64,000 nucleotides of DNA from Agrocybe praecox (Eukaryota; Basidiomycota; Agaricomycetes; Agaricales; Agrocybaceae). Under the pieces are notes generated by a model. It was not told the origin of the DNA, ran no database searches, and was given only the letters and a program-made list of their open reading frames with translations. The stretch spans positions 4,712,001 through 4,776,000 of the forward strand of contig OZ024840.1 of NCBI GenBank assembly GCA_964017145.1, written 5' to 3'. Made by a program: the position numbers and the translations under genes. Positions 35,290-47,825 of the stretch are shown in pieces (positions within the stretch are counted from its first letter, which is position 1; the number at the start of each line of letters is the position of its first letter).

Positions 35290-37230
35290 GTTATTTTCAT
35301 TGTCAACCAACCGACGTTGCAGCGTTTTCTTTTCATGCCTGCCTGCCTCTCGTTCGATTCTAGTCAGTCCGTTCAACTTGAAGCTTGAAGTCCATCTCGA
35401 CACGCGACGTCTCCTAAAGACTTGATTATTTGATTATTTGATTATTTGACCGCTGTTCGTTGGGTAAACGCGTCTGGGCGTGGGTTTGGGTGGGTTGGGA
35501 CAGTGGATGGATATGCGGGGTTTTGCTGAGTATGGTACAGCCAGTTCGACGTTCGATCTCCGTCCCGTGTACCCCTCCTTCCAGTCGTATGCGCAATTCG
35601 AGTTCGAACCCGCGGGATCTGGACCTGCACTCTCCAACCTTGTAGGGTGTGCAATCGCATCTGCATCCCCGACAACATCTTCTTCTGACCCCTTGTGCTT
35701 TTTGTCTCAAAATCTATTGCTCGGCTTCCCACTCGTACTGGCCATAGTGGATACCTGTGTGTATTGTTCCATGAATACGGCCATGTCAGAACATCACTCG
35801 CATGCTCTTTCCTTCTCTCTCGCTCCCCTTTCCGACTCTCAAAGTTCGTATCCCTCTCTGACCTAGTCCCTCAAGGCCTCACCTTTGATCATGTTCTACG
35901 TCCCTTGCGCGAATAATTGGTCGGTTGTGCCCTATTTTCACATATGAATCGTATTGACTTGATTGTATCTGTAGATTTTCCAGGCGTAGTTTTCGATTAT
36001 AGCTGATCAGGATTGCAAACTTCATACGTCGTTCCTTCCACTGTAGCTTTGTGTACGCTTTATGTCATCCAACTGCCTCACACCAGTCCGTTATGCTGAC
36101 TTGTGTTGTTTCAGAGCAGAGTTGATGCTATGTGTAGTGCTTGAATATCAAGAGCTTGGTGTTCAAACAACTCCAACCTCGACTCAAGATAACTTCGTGC
36201 GCCCGAAATGCGTTCGGCGGCGTTTCGGCCACGATGTTAACGCGATGTTTAGAACCGAAGCACATGAACCAAAATAGGCACGCCATCATTTTGCTTTCAA
36301 CTATCTTCGCGGGCACCTACAACCATTAACGCTTTTTCCTTCCACACCCAGATACCCCTCGTTGGTTAGGGTTATTTCTTTGAATTTTGAGTCTATCCTC
36401 GCGTTTATAGTTTCTCCTAGACCGGTCGCTTTGGTCGTCGTTTGCTTGACGCGTCGTATAGTTAGGTGTGGGTAGGATTGAAAACGGTTGGATTTTGGTG
36501 GGCTTTGGCCAAACGGTATAGATTGATCCTCTTTCGACTAAACATGCGCCAGTCGACTATGCGCACAAGTTCAGCCGTCCCTCCTGGCCTACGTAACCGT
36601 GTATCCATCCAAATTCGCGATTAATTCGTGGAAAATATATTCTGCAAGGTCAATCCCATAGCCGCCTCTCTCTCTCTCTCTCTCTTGCTCATTCATTCAG
36701 CCAGATCTATAGCACGTCATTGGGTCCGTACTTGTATCTTCATCCTCACTTACGCCTCCCCCTCTCTAGCTCCAGATCTTTCCTTCTGCATCCTATTCGT
36801 TCTGATAGTCAATTGGCCATGTCGGAAAGTCGCACCTCTTCATGCTTTCTGGCTCAACGCGTCTTTGGATATGGCTGGGTTGATATGTGTTGGGTTTCGC
36901 GGGCGGAGGTACTTCGCAATGGTTGAATTTATTCACCGCCGAACACGATCCTTTCCGACATTGATTGCCACCAACCCAAGTCGTCCTTCCAGCGTGCCCC
37001 AGCATCCATCGTTCAAGGCTATCTGAATACGACCTCTTTCTAACTATTGCTAGCCTATTGCTTATTGATCCACACAATCCTTTTTTTAACAGTCTCCGAA
37101 CCCTATGCTTCGATTTCGCTCACGCTCCTAGCTTCTGATAATCTTTATTTTCGTCGCTGTGATTATGGCACCTGTTCTGTGGGTTGAAGTGTGCTGTGGG
37201 TAATATCGTAACGCTTCCTTCTCCTATCCA
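35290..37230. repeat. Dispersed NACHT-cluster repeat, copies downstream of gene A
   Basis: This carries the blocks seen in every gap of the NACHT cluster. One is a CCTCGTTCGATTCTAGTC-like block (35340). Another is a GCGTCTGGGCGTGGGTTTGG block followed by GGATGGATATGCGGGG (35465-35525). A third is a GTGTGCAATCGCATCTGCAT block (35645), and the last is the GATGTTAACGCGATGTTT core (36230-36330). A 10-bp TTGATTATTT triplication lies at 35423-35452, and a CT microsatellite lies at about 36667-36685. It is non-coding. Confidence 0.7.
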
Positions 37231-37557
37231 CAGCACAGATTCGGACATAGTGCATACTTTTCTTTCGTTTTAGCCTCTCGCTGACTTCCTTGTTCAACAA
37301 CTTGTGCAACCCATCGTTCAGCCCTTCTCTAGCCTCTCGCCTAACAAGAATGATCTATGATAAGTATTGTTCGCTCGTTATTCATTAATGGTGAGTTATG
37401 GATTCATCGCTCTCCTCATGACCATCCTATTTGAATTTTATTGCTTAATGCCGCACCCTTAGGACCAGGTCTTATGTTCGCACAGTGTATTTTATTCCCG
37501 TGGGGGCGAAATCTAAATGTTGCTTCATACATTTTTACAAATATAATCCTATTTTGT
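37231..37557 (-). other. 3' flank of NACHT A, homologous to the 3' flank of NACHT C
   Basis: Sequence just beyond the stop of gene A matches 47590-47825 beyond gene C, including GATTCATCGCTCTC(C/T)TCATGACC and CATTTTTACAA(A/T)TATA. The duplication that made A and C therefore included 3' flanking DNA. Confidence 0.65.
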
Positions 37558-40081
37558 CTATGAGCCTTCTTCGTCATCCACACCCTCATGTTCAGTTCGG
37601 TCTAGATATATCTTTATTTCCTGGCGAGCCCGGCGGCTGAGATGTGGGAATGCCATTGACATTGGCGAGAAGGCTTGGGTTTTGCACATTTCGATGAGTG
37701 GTCCATATCGTGCGGCTCTAGGCAAGAATTTGATCAAACCTTCCATAAAGGTTGCATATTCAAATGGAAGAAGGGTCGAAATAATGTTGTGAATGTGACG
37801 AAGAGGTACCACATCTAAAACCTCCCAGCGATTCTCCCGGTGCTGAACAAAATGTGCAACCGTCCTGAAGGTTATAAGATGGATCTTTTGCCGGGACCGT
37901 GTAATCTTAATCAGTCGCTGGTCCTCTGATTGACGACTCCATGTTCTTCTGTGCCATTTCCATGGATACAATCTCCTGATCCTTTTGTATAATTTTCCAA
38001 TATGCAGAAGTTGTTTTGTTGTGCGTCTATCATACGGATTGCGGTCGCTAATCGCCTGTAGGCAGTGGGCTGCGGCCCTGGAATGTATGCACCTTTTCTC
38101 GGCATCTGTGATTGGGATATAGATGAGGTCATTCATTGAGCACGTCCAGAGGGCGTGACTGAAATTATCCAAAATATAGGAAAATGAAGGGAAATTTTCA
38201 AAATTGTAGTCATTGTAGATGCAAAAGGCTGCAAATAAATGATTTGACTTCCAATTGTTGCGACGTGCTCCGAGTATTTCTGTTAGAATGAAGTGCCAAA
38301 ACGACTGGCGGTGGTTAATCCAGGCCTCTCGAATGATGTTATTGTCATTCTGAAGACAAATTTTGAGATTATTCAGGAGGAGTGTACAATTGATCATACG
38401 CACATGCATCCTGAGAAAGTGAAGAAATATCCAAAAGAAGTCATTCCCACGACGGGCAGTATCGTTAGCAAAAATTGCTTTACAAACTGACCCCATGGGA
38501 AGCTCTATGATAGCCTTCAGAGGTGCACTGTAAACGGCGCTGTTCCAGTCCTCGCATGAAATTTTCAAAGGTAGTAGGATCCCAATAGGTTGGTATAATT
38601 CAAACGGAATTTTTCCGATCAAATGTTCCTCTGTATTTGACGTTTAATAAATATAATCTCCGACTTATTGAATTAATCCCGACCTGAGTAGAGTTGCATG
38701 ATACGGAGGAGATGAAATGACTGAGTTTCTTTGAGGTTCTTGCAAAATTCCTTGGATCGTTGGGGGTCGAATAGGAAATCTGCAAAGGATTTGTGCAGAA
38801 GGTTGACGGAGCAAATTGAAATCTCCACAATGGACTGAAAATTTGAGAGAAAGACCTCGACAGTTCCTGGTTCCAGTGCAAGCATATTTTCTATAGCAAT
38901 TGGATGGTACATTGAGTGAATGCTTGGAATAGCCAATATATCGAGTAATAGATCCGGATCATCTGCCGTTTTGATTATATGTGTATAGAGAGCGTCAAGT
39001 TGGACAAATGGAAGGTCCTTGAATGGAGGACGAAGGCCAAGTACCGAATCTAACCTCTGATCAGGTCGATGACGGTGGGATTGAATATATTTAATGACGG
39101 TTGTGGCGTAGATGAAATGTCCGGATGATTTCCATACAATATCGTCCACATGTTCGTCGTCTGGCCACCCAGTGGGCAACAAATGTTTGAAAATGTGACC
39201 TTCTTTGATGGCCTTGAATTGATCAGATAGGTATAGGCGAATATCCTTATTTGGAGAGTATTCGTCACCAAGAAATATCTTGAAGACGACCTGTTGGGCT
39301 GTTGATGATAAGAAGAAGTTGGTTATGAGGCTTTCCGGACGGCTACAAACGAGAAAGCGGAAAGGCACTGGTGAAGAAGTCGACACATACGTCAAGGTGT
39401 CCAAAATGTCTTGTTGGCTATTGGAATCCCGGCACTCATCCAGGCCGTCTACTACAATGAGCCGTGGTGCCGCATGAGGATTATTGGAAAATACTAATGA
39501 GAGAGGGCCGATCACGAGTGAGGAAAATTGTGTCCTCAACGAACGGGAGAAGATCACCGGATCGCGGTAGATAGCGCTCGACACAGCCTGACGGATAGCA
39601 GGATTAATAGAACACATCTGATATGCGATATTCGCGACGAGTGAGGCAGAGTGATTTCTTGTTGAATCACCCGAAGAAAAGAAGAAACTGGCAAGCAGAG
39701 TTCCTTCTTCTGCACAGCGCTCACATACAGTCCTTCCTATGGCAGATTTACCGGCACCCGCGGCGCCAGTGACCCAAGCTATGTCTTTGTCTCTTGTCTG
39801 AGCGTCCACTCCTACCATCCAATCTATAATCGTCTGTATGACTGCGACGCGCGTGCCAGGATGACACCTTGGGAGGTCAAAGGTATGCCCTGCGTCGTGC
39901 AGAGCATTTGCTGCAACAAAGTCAAGCAGCCGTTCATATCCACCTGACAGGGTGGACAAATATGTTAGATTCTGTTCCAATAACACAGCAGAAACCCACT
40001 CTTTGCTTCGTTGTGAATGTCAGTATTATTAACAGTAAAGTTTCCTCCAGCAACGAATGTACTTCCGGCGCTTCGAAACAT
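37558..40081 (-). CDS. NACHT-domain STAND NTPase A (NLR-like)
   Basis: Exons read right to left are 40081-40000, 39943-38684, 38630-38404 and 38349-37558, giving 786 residues with consistent phases. The N-terminal exon encodes 'GSTFVAGGNFTVNNTDIHN'. The NACHT domain follows: Walker A GAAGAGKS (residues 87-94), Walker B 'LIVVDGLDEC' (189-198), 'CSRPE' (227-231), 'SSGHFIYATTVIKYI' and a winged-helix-like end with 'LLHKSFADFLFDPQRSKEF'. STAND NTPases are nucleotide-dependent switches that oligomerise on sensing a ligand. The C-terminal 330 residues are basic and Trp/His-rich ('YPWKWHRRTWSR'). They end in the family motif 'PLIEMCKTQAFSPMSMAFPH', with no known repeats. Compared with C and D the original start ATG has become ATT, so the first usable ATG lies nine codons downstream. 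Intron 2 has an unusual GTCGGG donor. Confidence 0.85.
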
Positions 40082-40189
40082 AGCGTTATTGGAAGTATTG
40101 TGCAAAATTGCTAACTTGTTCAGGGTGTGACTAATAGCAGGGAACAAAGAGAAAAGAGGGACAAAAAGCGATGGTGTGTTTTGAAATTT

Positions 40190-40280
40190 TGAAATTCCTT
40201 GTGGGAAATTTCTCTATCCCGTCCTGACAGCTCAGCAGGGCTGTGTCATTGTGGCTATGCGTTCAGCTATTATCAGAAAT
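40190..40280 (-). promoter_or_regulatory. Conserved upstream block of NACHT A
   Basis: About 110-200 bp upstream of the start lies a block built from CTTGTGGGAAATTTC, CCGTCCTGACAGCTC and GGGCTGTGTCATTGTGGC. The same block precedes genes C (50525-50610) and D (57660-57735) at a similar distance. It is probably a shared promoter or 5'-UTR element; duplication age alone could also explain it. Confidence 0.5.
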
Positions 40281-42423
40281 ATCTCAGATATTTTGGACCA
40301 GGTCATATACGTTCATGAGATCCTGCGGATTGATTTCTTTACTCTGCGTTAATTACTCTTAGATTGTCGCATTTATTGATATCAAGAGCTCCGACTCGCT
40401 CGTCAGTTATTTTCGACCGATGTTTTCTGCCTCGTTGATGTGTCTTTGGGAGTATTGGTTGACAAGGAGCGGAACATTATTGGAATTGTACGTTTCTTGG
40501 TAGGGTGAAGAAGACATAATAAAACTTTACCTTACTTTACTGACAAATATTCGAAGTGTCCATCCACGTTTCTCCAACGAATTCATCTTCCGCCATCCCA
40601 ATGCAATTCCACCACCGTCTGCCGAGTTCGGCCTCTGCATCCATCTACACCTGGTTCATCATTATTTAACAATTTATCAGATGAGTTAACGCGTCTCTCC
40701 CATCTTCCTTTGTCTCACTCCCAGCCCCGGATCTATGGGTAGTCCTCTCCAGTCCTCTTATTACTCATATTTTTCGAAACTTTCTACTCATACGAACCAG
40801 CATACTTTACTGCTGCAAGCTGGATCAGCCGTATCATCAATTGTCATTATAATGTTATAGTCGGCTTCTCGACCTTTGAGCTTCCACGCTTATGTTATGT
40901 CGCACCTTCTCTGTCGTCTGTGGCGAATTCGTCCAAGTCTCTTTGGGTATTGTATCCAAGTTTCATATTTCAACGCCGACTAAACGAGGCGCAAGCTTTA
41001 ATTTAACACCGAGTTGTAAAAGCCTGATCTTTTTTGCTAACATGTGTTGAATCAGATGGAAAGGAAATCCGAGCGGTGATGTCTGCTTTTTGAAAGTATA
41101 CCTTTCGCGAAGGTGCGTATATCATCATATCGTTAGCCCAGTACTGTTTTCTCATGATCATAGTGTTCTTTTGGGGCTGCCATCATCGCAAACTGGGAGT
41201 TTAATGTTTAAAGTCTAAAAGTCGACCTTCTCAGTTAAACATAAATCTACGCGTCCTGCGGTATTTTGGACGCGATGTTGACGCGATGTTTGATCCCAGA
41301 GCTCCGGGCCGTCGTTCCGGGCATCGCCAGACACCAAATTTGTGGCGTCATCAATTGTTATTTTCAACTAACTTCGTGTCCACGACTGTTGTAGCCTTTT
41401 CATTTCATGCTTGCCTGCCTCCCGTTCGATTCTAGTCAATCAATTCAATTTCATGTTTATCCCAACGCGCGACGTCCCCTAAAACCTCGTTGCTTTGACC
41501 ACTGTTCGCTGGCTCGACGCGTCTGGGCATGGTTTTGAGTAGGTTGGGAAATTGTGAATGGATATGCGGGGTTTTGCTGGGTGAGGTACGTATGCACAAT
41601 TTTTTGTTTGATTGAGAAGTATCTAAATATTTCTCCGCCAGCTCAATTCTCGTCTTACGATGTGCTAGATGCGTGCTTTGGTATGGGTTTGACTGGGATG
41701 GAAATAGCTGGATCTAACTAATCCTGACACCTTCTTTCATACATTTGGGCTGACCCTGATTGCCGAAACATCTATCCTTTCTCTTTCTTTTGTCTGCTAT
41801 CCAAATGAACACAGAACGTACCGGCATTTTCAATGACTTGTGCGGTTCGTCTATAGTTTCTACGGCACACATTATACTTGACACAGGCTCATGTACCCTC
41901 TTGAGAATTTCTACCTACATTTTGCTTTCGACAGGAACCAAGATTTACTGTCCACACGTCACGCATTTTCACCGCTTGACCTTCGGATTTTGCCCTGTTC
42001 TAGAGCGTCTTCGGAAACAAGCAGAAACAATCATAGTTGACTCTGGAGTCACTTCAAGTTCTATTCTATCTGTTCTTTCCAGAGCGTCAGATATCCACCT
42101 TATGGTCGCTTACTTGGGTGTTTAAACCTCTCGCTGTTCTCGTCTCGTTATCCATCTGACGGATGTTTTTGACTCTTTCTTGCACCGATCCGGACTCGTA
42201 TTTTATATTTCTTTCACAAGCCTACGAATTAGCATAGCGCGTAATCCGAGCGGCCTCATTATATCCTTTTTCAAACGTGAAGGGGGACTGAAATCTAGTC
42301 ATTAAGTTACAACAGAATAAAATCCCTTTGTTTTTCATGCGTGTATACATGCGTCGCCTCTATGAATCCAAATCTCATGAGTCCCGGTGACGTCGGCCCT
42401 TCCAAACTGTTGCTGGCCTCGCT
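40281..42423. repeat. Inter-NACHT A/B spacer with dispersed repeat copy
   Basis: No gene is supported. It contains the repeat core (41262-41400: GGACGCGATGTTGACGCGAT, then TCCGGGCATCGCC) and the GCGTCTGGGCATGG / GGATATGCGGGG block (41515-41600). Confidence 0.65.
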
Positions 42424-45093
42424 TCAATTTGGCTTGTTGTCTTCGGCTCCCACACTCTCCAAGTATCTTGTTATCGCTCGTCGAGCTCTCCGGTTGTCTT
42501 TTTCGAACATCATCGACATTTTTGCGAGGGACTTGGTCTTGCACATCTCGATGAGCGGGTCGTATGGTCCAGCTTCGGATAAGATATATGAAAAATATTT
42601 GAGATGAGTCATGTAACGATACCAATTTTGATTAATTGTGGGTGTCTCCGAGGCATTCCAATCGAAAGGAGGAAATGTAACATCTTCCATGTCCCGTGGT
42701 TTGTGTTTATTTGAAAGGCGCCCTCCCGAAAGAGAGTATATCTGGGGTATCCACAAGTCCGTTAATCCCATAATCTTTCCGTAAGTTGAAATGACGTTGC
42801 CAGGTTTTTTGTATTTATATTTTAAAAGCACTGGTCTGTTGCTGAAGGACTTGTATGATGGCCTTCTGCGCTTCCAGAGCAAAGGATATGATTTCTTTTT
42901 TGTGTGAACGATTGGGTTTACTCTGAGATGGCGATTGACATCTGCTTTCGTTCTCCGGTTACTACACAAAAATTCAAGGCAGAAGACTGCCGCCTTTGCG
43001 ATAATGCGGGACCGTGATGCTTTAGTAAGAAGGGATTGAAATGTGCGGCTGACAATTTTGCTGAATTTTTGGTTGAAGCGGGAACGTAAATCACCCTGTA
43101 TGATTTCCATGCCCCAGGGCCAAGGATGAGCCATATTAATTTTCACCTTCCTCTTTAGGTGGATAAAGGTGAAAGAACAGTTAAAATACCAGTTCCACAA
43201 TCCATCCGCGGCATTGAGAAGGGAAAGATTACATTGGCAAAAGGCGCACAGGTGGTTGTATAAGGCGTCTTCGAGGTTGGGGTGATAATGTTTCTGGATA
43301 TAAAGAGGGGCTTAATTTGACGTCAGAGAAAGGGAGACAGAAAACCCACAAAGCCCATTATGAGGGAAAAAATTCCTTCAAACAATTTAACCCCAGCAGG
43401 AAAATAACGGTAATGCACTGTTATTTGGGGCTGGAGACTCTTTTTTATCTGTTCAAAGTGTTGTATGCATAAGGATCGCATAGGAAATTCGATCAATGCT
43501 TTGACAATGATCCTGCGTGAGGAAGTTTCCCGAATGTCATAGTCAAGGAGCTTGGAAAGAAGAAAATAATGCTCTCCAGCAAGTTCGTGAAATCCAGAAC
43601 CAGTGGGCCTTTCTGTTGATATAAAATTTATTTAATAAATTCATCAGAAAATAGAGCAGGAGTTGAGGGCATCTTACCGGCGAATGACTTGATTAGGTGA
43701 AGAATATTGCGAGCATGCGTTTCCGATTGATCCACAAAGAGGTTGTCGGATCGGTAACGGTCAAAAAGAAAGTCGACGAATGACTTGTGGAGGAAGGTGA
43801 CACGATCACTGTCATCAACTTTCACAATTGATGCAAGATTTGAGAGAACAAGTCGGGCCCTGCCAGGTTGTAGTCGTAGAATTCTCTCTATACTGGTGAT
43901 CGATGCGACACCATATAACGCTGGAATGGCCAGTATATTAATGGTTTCGGGCGGATTCGGGGTTGTCATGACAAGATGTCTGTAAAGCGCATCGAGTCCA
44001 GCAAATGGTAGGTCTTCGCGCGAACGTTGAACGTCGAGGACAGCTTTCAGTCGCTCATTAGGCAAGTGCTCCGAAGATTCAACGTATTTCACCACCGTGG
44101 CAGCAAATATGAACTGTCCAGATGATTTTTCAACCAATGTTTTAATCTGCTCTTCGCTCGGCCAAAGTCCCGCAATGCCAAGATGTTCAAAGATCGGGAG
44201 CTCACGGATAACCTTGAAACGATCGCGTAAGAAGAGTTCTATATCTCTATCCGGGGAATACTCGTCAGATAGAAAGATCTTGAAGGTATGTGCAGTTGAG
44301 TTTGAAGTGTTGAAGAAATTGGAGATTTGAATTTCTGGACGGCTGCAGATGAGGAAGCGTATAGGTACACGAGCGATTCGTAGGATATTGAGCAAGGTAT
44401 CCAAGATTTCTTGTTGACTGGCTTTGTCCACGCACTCATCCAATCCGTCTATCACAATCAATGGAGGTGTATAGAATCCATTTTGGTAGATGTCGAGGAG
44501 CGGCGCGATAATAAGGGCTTCAAATTTAATTTTGAGCGACTTGTTGAGAATGTGTGAATCATTGTCGATGACGTTAGCCACAGACTTCCGCATGCCGCGA
44601 ATAGTGTCACATATCTGTGAGCAAAGCGTCGGAACGAGTGCCCTTGAGTGATTTCGTGTGGGGTCTTGAGAATAAAAAAAGAAACTAGCGAGCGGTTTCC
44701 TTTCTTCCTCGCAGCGTTCGCTAACGCTTCGTCCAATAGCCGTTTTACCAGCGCCAGCCGCGCCCGTAACCCAGCATATGCCTTTATCGCGGGTTTTCTC
44801 GTCATTCCCTTCCATCCAGTTCATGATCGCATTTATCGCTGCGACACGAGTTCCAGGGTGGCACCTCGGTGGATCGGGGATATGTCCGGAGTGGTGGAGT
44901 GCATTCGACGCTGTGGCTTGTAAAAGCTTCTCATATCCATCTATTAAATATTGATGATCATTGTCAATGCTTATACGACCAGGAATCTAAAAGGGGTTGA
45001 CCTACTATGTGGGGCGTAAGGTCCGAAACGACCACCATATATCTGAAAATTGGATGCTCCAGGAAAGAAAGTGTAAGCTGTGTCTGGCTGCAT
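42424..45093 (-). CDS. NACHT-domain STAND NTPase B (divergent member)
   Basis: Exons 45093-45006, 44940-43678, 43612-43350 and 43293-42424 give 827 residues in phase. The first exon encodes 'FFPGASNFQIYGGRFGPY', the clearest form of the agaric N-terminal motif. NACHT features are Walker A GAAGAGKT (89-96), Walker B 'LIVIDGLDEC', 'CSRPE', 'SSGQFIFAATVVKYV' and 'FLHKSFVDFLFDRYRS'. Intron positions match those of A, C and D. The C-terminal region differs strongly from the others up to the end motif, which is still present ('PLIEMCKTKSLAKMSMMF'). Intron 2 has a GTAAGA donor. It lacks the upstream block of A/C/D, so it is an older branch of the cluster. Confidence 0.85.
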
Positions 45094-45327
45094 TGGTTGG
45101 TAAGAGCTTGGAGTGTACAAGAAACAAAGATGAAGGGGGTTTGAGTTGAAATGGGGGTGAAATGGATACCTATGTCGTTTTCACTGCCTGTTTAACCCGA
45201 GGCCGGTCATGCGAATGACTATAATTAGGCTTCCTCTTGCGAGTGCACCGGCTGTCACGGGGGACGCCGATATTGTTAAATATGGACTCATCTAGTCCAT
45301 CAGCTTGTTACACACACCCCGCGAAGC

Positions 45328-45432
45328 TCAACTTTTCAGGTCACCCAAAAACTAGCGAGCTTGGGTTTTCAGGTGAAATGAAACTCTAAAATCATGGTTT
45401 TTCGCAAATTTTCGGGTGACCTGAAAAGTTGA
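45328..45432. mobile_element. Foldback/MITE-like element, perfect 19-bp inverted repeats
   Basis: TCAACTTTTCAGGTCACCC (45328-45346) and its exact reverse complement (45414-45432) enclose 67 bp. No coding capacity. It lies upstream of NACHT B. No target duplication is evident, so it could instead be a structured element of another kind. Confidence 0.6.
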
Positions 45433-45899
45433 TGTTCCCAGGGTGACACCACCAAAATGCAAGCGTGTCATAGACGCGCCTTTTGCGTGAAACCCCGTTG
45501 TCCTTCTGTGCTTAGGACAACGGAATAATTCTCTTTAATGTTTCATATTTGGTTGAACCTTATTGGAAGCCCGAACCTGTATCTTCGACATACGTTAATA
45601 AATACACGCGACCTGTATTTATTAGACAGTTTCTTGATCGTAGAAACTGGTATCGGCACCTGCGTGTGTGTATTGACACGGGAACCTATCACATTCCTCT
45701 GAATTTTGGATGTGCCACATTGCCATTTTTTATGGAATCAGATGATAATCAAAACCATCAATTGCGGTATTCTGAGAGAATATAACTGCACAGCGTTACA
45801 TATATATTGCATATATATATAGTCTACCGTTTTCATATCGAACGTCCAGAGCAGAAATGTTGCTATGCTTTGTCATAATTTATTTTAAAAAAACTGGAA

Positions 45900-47589
45900 A
45901 GTTAACATTAAAGGTCAACCACATCAGCTAAACATAAACATACGCGTCCTGCGGTGTTTCGGACGCGATGTTTACGCGATGTTTGGAACGGAAGCACCGT
46001 ACCGTCATGCCGGGCATCGCCACAGACACCAAAATTGTCACGTCATCAGTTATTTTCAACCATCTTCGCGTCCACAGTCGTTTGTAGCCTTTGCCTTCCA
46101 TGCCTTCTGCCTCCCGTTCGATCCCGGTTAATCGATTAATCCTTTCAACTCGACCTCATTCTCGACGCGCCACGCCTCCTACAACCTTGATGCTTTGACC
46201 ACAGTTCGCTGGGTAGACACGTCTGGGTGTGGGTTTGAGTGGGATGGGACAGGGTGGATGGATATGCGGGGTGAGGTACGTATGCACAATTTTTTTGTTT
46301 GATTGAGCAGCACCTAAGTAATTCCCCACCAGCTTAATTGTCGTCGTACCTGCTCCTGTTTTCTGCCGTAGTCGCAATTCGAGTAGGCGCACCGGGCACC
46401 ATTCATCCCGGTCTGGCTCTGCACTCTTCAATCTCGTAGGATGTGGACTTTCATCTGCATCCCTGACAGCACCTCCTCATGTACCCTAGTCTCTCACTTC
46501 CCGTCACCGAATTTATTGTTCGGCTTACTGGCCCAGTGGATATTCAATAGTCTGTACGCAACTAATCTTCCCTCCTATCCAATCGCACTGTACGTGTACC
46601 GTGCAACAGATAACAATTTATGATCAATCGTTCGCCTGTGACGTTCCTTCCTTCCGTCCCTTTCTGCCGCATTCTCCGATGAGTTTTTTTTCTTTAATCC
46701 CCCGATATTGATCACCTCACAGACCTTTGCATATTTGACAGTTATTCTCCTCCTTGCGTTCCTGGGCTTCTCAGTTCCCAACACCAGATCAGTGACTCTT
46801 CTCTCTTCTTACTGCCCATTTCTACGATCGGAACCATCCATGTGTTGGTTGTTTTATCCCATTCGGTCTTTTGAGCTCCCTCCGCACTTCGATGTCCAAA
46901 GAACCCGGTCCCGTACACCGCTTGACTGCCGCCTGCTCGATGCGTGCTTCAAGTATCGTTTTGTGTACCAAATGGACAAACGCGGCCGGATGAGTAGGCT
47001 TTTTGACAGGGTAAAGTACGCATACTGGGCGGACCCTACCTCCGACTGACGTCCTTTCTTTTTTCCTTTCGCCAGTGTCTCATATCAGCTCCTATCTATC
47101 GCTCTTTCCCTGCGCTTGTCTTTCGCACGCTCGTTGACGTCCATAGGTGCCTAAACGGTCAATGACATTCCATGTCTGTCTTTCTTGAGCTTACTTCCTG
47201 ATTCTGCGCCTCTGAGCAATGCCCTCCGGCGCCACTCCACTCGATGACACCCAGCACCTCGACCGGATTTCTGTCCTCCCCTGCACTATCATATTTTTGT
47301 TTTCTTTCACTTGGCCCAGTCTCCAGTTCGCGCATGTTTCCCTGATTTCCGTTGGAGACAGCAGAATCTAATCTAATCTACGCACACGGCTGACTTGCCG
47401 ACTGCACCGTATATCTCTACTTAACGCTCGTCTCCCGCCGATCCACTGTGCCATCATCCAAGGCGACGCTTTGTTCGTGACTCCAGCTCATTCTCGCCTC
47501 CAAGGTCATTTGGCCGTCCGACTGTTCCTCTCTTTTTGCATGTGCTAGCGCCGTTTGATAGTGTCCGCTGTTCCGATTCCCGAATCATA
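45900..47589. repeat. Inter-NACHT B/C spacer, dispersed repeat copy
   Basis: In order it contains the core (45950-46090), the GTCTGGGTGTGGG / GGATATGCGGGG block (46205-46290) and the GTGGACTTTCATCTGCATCC block (46441-46470). An AATCTAATCTAATCT run lies at about 47370. It is non-coding, apart from short open frames without splice support. Confidence 0.65.
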
Positions 47590-47825
47590 GCGATTCTTTC
47601 TTCCATCCACGTACTCGGACATACTACATACCTTTCTTACGTTTTGGTCGTCCATCAATGGTAAGTCTTTGATTCATCGCTCTCTTCATGACCATCACAG
47701 TTTAATTTTCTTGCTTAGTGCCGTGCCCTGAGGCCTGAGGACCGGGTCTCATCGTCGCACTGTGTGTTTTATTCCTATCCGTAACTACTACTTTGTACAT
47801 TTTTACAATTATACTCCTGTTGTGT

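Noticed and set aside
35434..35732. Overlapping open frames on both strands at 35.4-35.8 kb
   Set aside because: They lie inside the dispersed repeat, recur as non-open sequence in other copies, and show no codon constraint.
41390..41440. GTTCGATTC words in the dispersed repeat as tRNA B-boxes of a SINE
   Set aside because: No convincing A-box at the expected distance upstream and no poly-A or simple tail, so a tRNA-derived origin is not supported.
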